Source: CAYHDN01 sp964355425 (lineage in GTDB: Bacteria; Patescibacteriota; UBA1384; XYA2-FULL-43-10; CAINNR01). Taken from it: a stretch of 5,480 nucleotides of DNA. The notes below the pieces were generated by a model. The model was not told the origin of the DNA and searched no databases. It saw only the letters and a list, made by a program, of their open reading frames with translations. This document shows positions 5,066 through 5,480 of this stretch, one piece after another. Position 1 is the stretch's first letter. Every line of letters begins with the position of its first letter. Made by a program: the position numbers and the translations under genes. Location: NCBI GenBank assembly GCA_964355425.1, contig CAYHDN010000045.1:1-5480 (forward strand), given 5' to 3'.

Positions 5066-5109
5066 AATGTATGTCAAAAACACTCGATCGAGTGAAATTG
5101 ACATACATT
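5066..5109. repeat. Nested palindrome 2 with CACTCGATCGAGTG core
   Basis: Arms AATGTATGTCAA (5066-5077) and TTGACATACATT (5098-5109) are perfect inverted copies around a perfect 14-bp palindrome CACTCGATCGAGTG (5081-5094). The only non-pairing positions are AAA on each side. In total 19 of 22 positions pair. There is no U-run, so it is not a usual terminator. Confidence 0.92.
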
Positions 5110-5125
5110 CATTCGTCTGATAAAT

Positions 5126-5153
5126 AAAAAAACCGCTGCGACGTGCTGCGGTT
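5126..5153 (-). terminator. Intrinsic terminator of the 105-aa gene
   Basis: On the minus strand AACCGC (5153..5148) and GCGGTT (5136..5131) form a stem that extends inward past a T-T mismatch by GC/GC pairs. It is followed by a T-run (5132..5126) and ATTTA. The stem begins inside the TAA stop codon of the gene. Confidence 0.85.
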
Positions 5154-5469
5154 ACGAGTCGTTGGGCGGAAGTGTATGCGTCAGATAGGCGTCAACAACC
5201 TGACACGGTTCCCCGTGAATCTCGATAGTTACGTCCTGCCGACTCTTTCCGCTAAGCCGGCACCATGGTTCATGTACGGCACCCGGAGGATATGGAGCCA
5301 AAGTAGACTCACAGGTACACAGGATATCATCCACTGCGATCACCTGGAACGTTTTGCCTGCAAGTTCAGGGGACAACAGATCTTCATCGGACGTTCCGGT
5401 CACCCATTCCCCTTTCTCGTACCGTTCGTCGGTTGGGATTTTTCCCAGAAGTTGAGCGATTGTGAGCAT
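5152..5469 (-). CDS. Protein of unknown function with four cysteines (105 aa)
   Basis: I do not recognise this protein. It is soluble and acidic, with no signal peptide or membrane segment. An N-terminal MLTIAQLLGKIP helix-like start leads to an acidic stretch (residues 14-36). Then come a strand-like FQVIAVDDI (41-49), C51-x-C53, a proline-rich turn (58-62), H66 and C70 in HEPWC, and C89. The CxC...HxxxC arrangement could bind a metal, but the pattern fits no named zinc motif that I know. The ATG at 5469 has GAGG (5480..5477) seven bases upstream, a good ribosome-binding site at the very edge of the window. The promoter and any upstream operon partner are outside the window. A terminator overlaps the stop codon. 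Confidence 0.72.
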   Translation of the reverse strand: MLTIAQLLGKIPTDERYEKGEWVTGTSDEDLLSPELAGKTFQVIAVDDILCTCESTLAPYPPGAVHEPWCRLSGKSRQDVTIEIHGEPCQVVDAYLTHTLPPNDS

Positions 5470-5480
5470 TGGCGCACCTC

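Larger units (their letters stand above)
4897..5125. other. AT-rich intergenic stretch with two nested palindromes
   Basis: The gap between the terminator of the 105-aa gene and the promoter of the membrane-protein gene carries no credible reading frame. Besides the two palindromes it holds an alternating (AT) run at 4951-4958. Short frames on the plus strand around 4722-4974 overlap the reverse-strand gene, lack ribosome-binding sites and look like chance. Confidence 0.6.

Noticed and set aside
5066..5109. Long palindrome as an insertion-sequence end or transposon inverted repeat.
   Set aside because: No transposase, no flanking target duplication and no second copy in the window; both arms close on a short core and do not bracket a gene.

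Overview
The window looks bacterial: Shine-Dalgarno sites, sigma-70-type promoter elements, intrinsic terminators, and TAA, TAG and TGA all used as stops. Every supported gene and the riboswitch lie on the minus strand, so genes are described below from high to low coordinates. Small uncharacterised proteins with their own terminators, AT-rich degenerate intergenic repeats and a compact B12-dependent nucleotide-reduction operon would suit an uncultured candidate-phylum (for example Patescibacteria-like) genome. That assignment is a weak inference from style, not from a phylogenetic marker.

Right part (about 4312-5480). A 105-residue cysteine-containing protein of unknown function (5152-5469) ends in an intrinsic terminator. 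A 300-base AT-rich gap follows, with two nested palindromes (4987-5022 and 5066-5109) and a perfect-consensus sigma-70 promoter (TTGACA, 17 bp, TATAAT). This promoter reads into a small single-pass membrane protein of unknown function (4385-4834), which ends in a strong terminator (4312-4341).

Centre (about 522-4311). An AT-rich leader carries several hairpins, a four-copy 9-bp tandem repeat and a TCTAATT array. It precedes a tightly coupled operon: nrdR (ribonucleotide reductase repressor), nrdJ (adenosylcobalamin-dependent class II ribonucleotide reductase) and a cobA/cobO-type cob(I)alamin adenosyltransferase. Both junctions are TAATG, where the stop codon and the next start codon share one A. 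The logic is self-contained: CobA makes adenosylcobalamin, NrdJ uses it as radical cofactor to make deoxyribonucleotides, and NrdR senses the nucleotide pool and represses.

Left part (1-521). A 68-residue protein of unknown function (271-477) follows cobA after 44 bases, probably as the last gene of the same transcript, and is followed by a hairpin (226-246). A promoter-like sequence then leads into a cobalamin riboswitch on the minus strand (about 170 to 69). Its controlled gene would start at or beyond the left edge. The riboswitch was recognised from its conserved core, P5 and B12-box sequences. Its presence next to an AdoCbl-dependent enzyme and an adenosyltransferase makes the whole left two-thirds a B12-centred locus. 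The controlled gene cannot be seen; a cobalamin uptake gene is a plausible guess.
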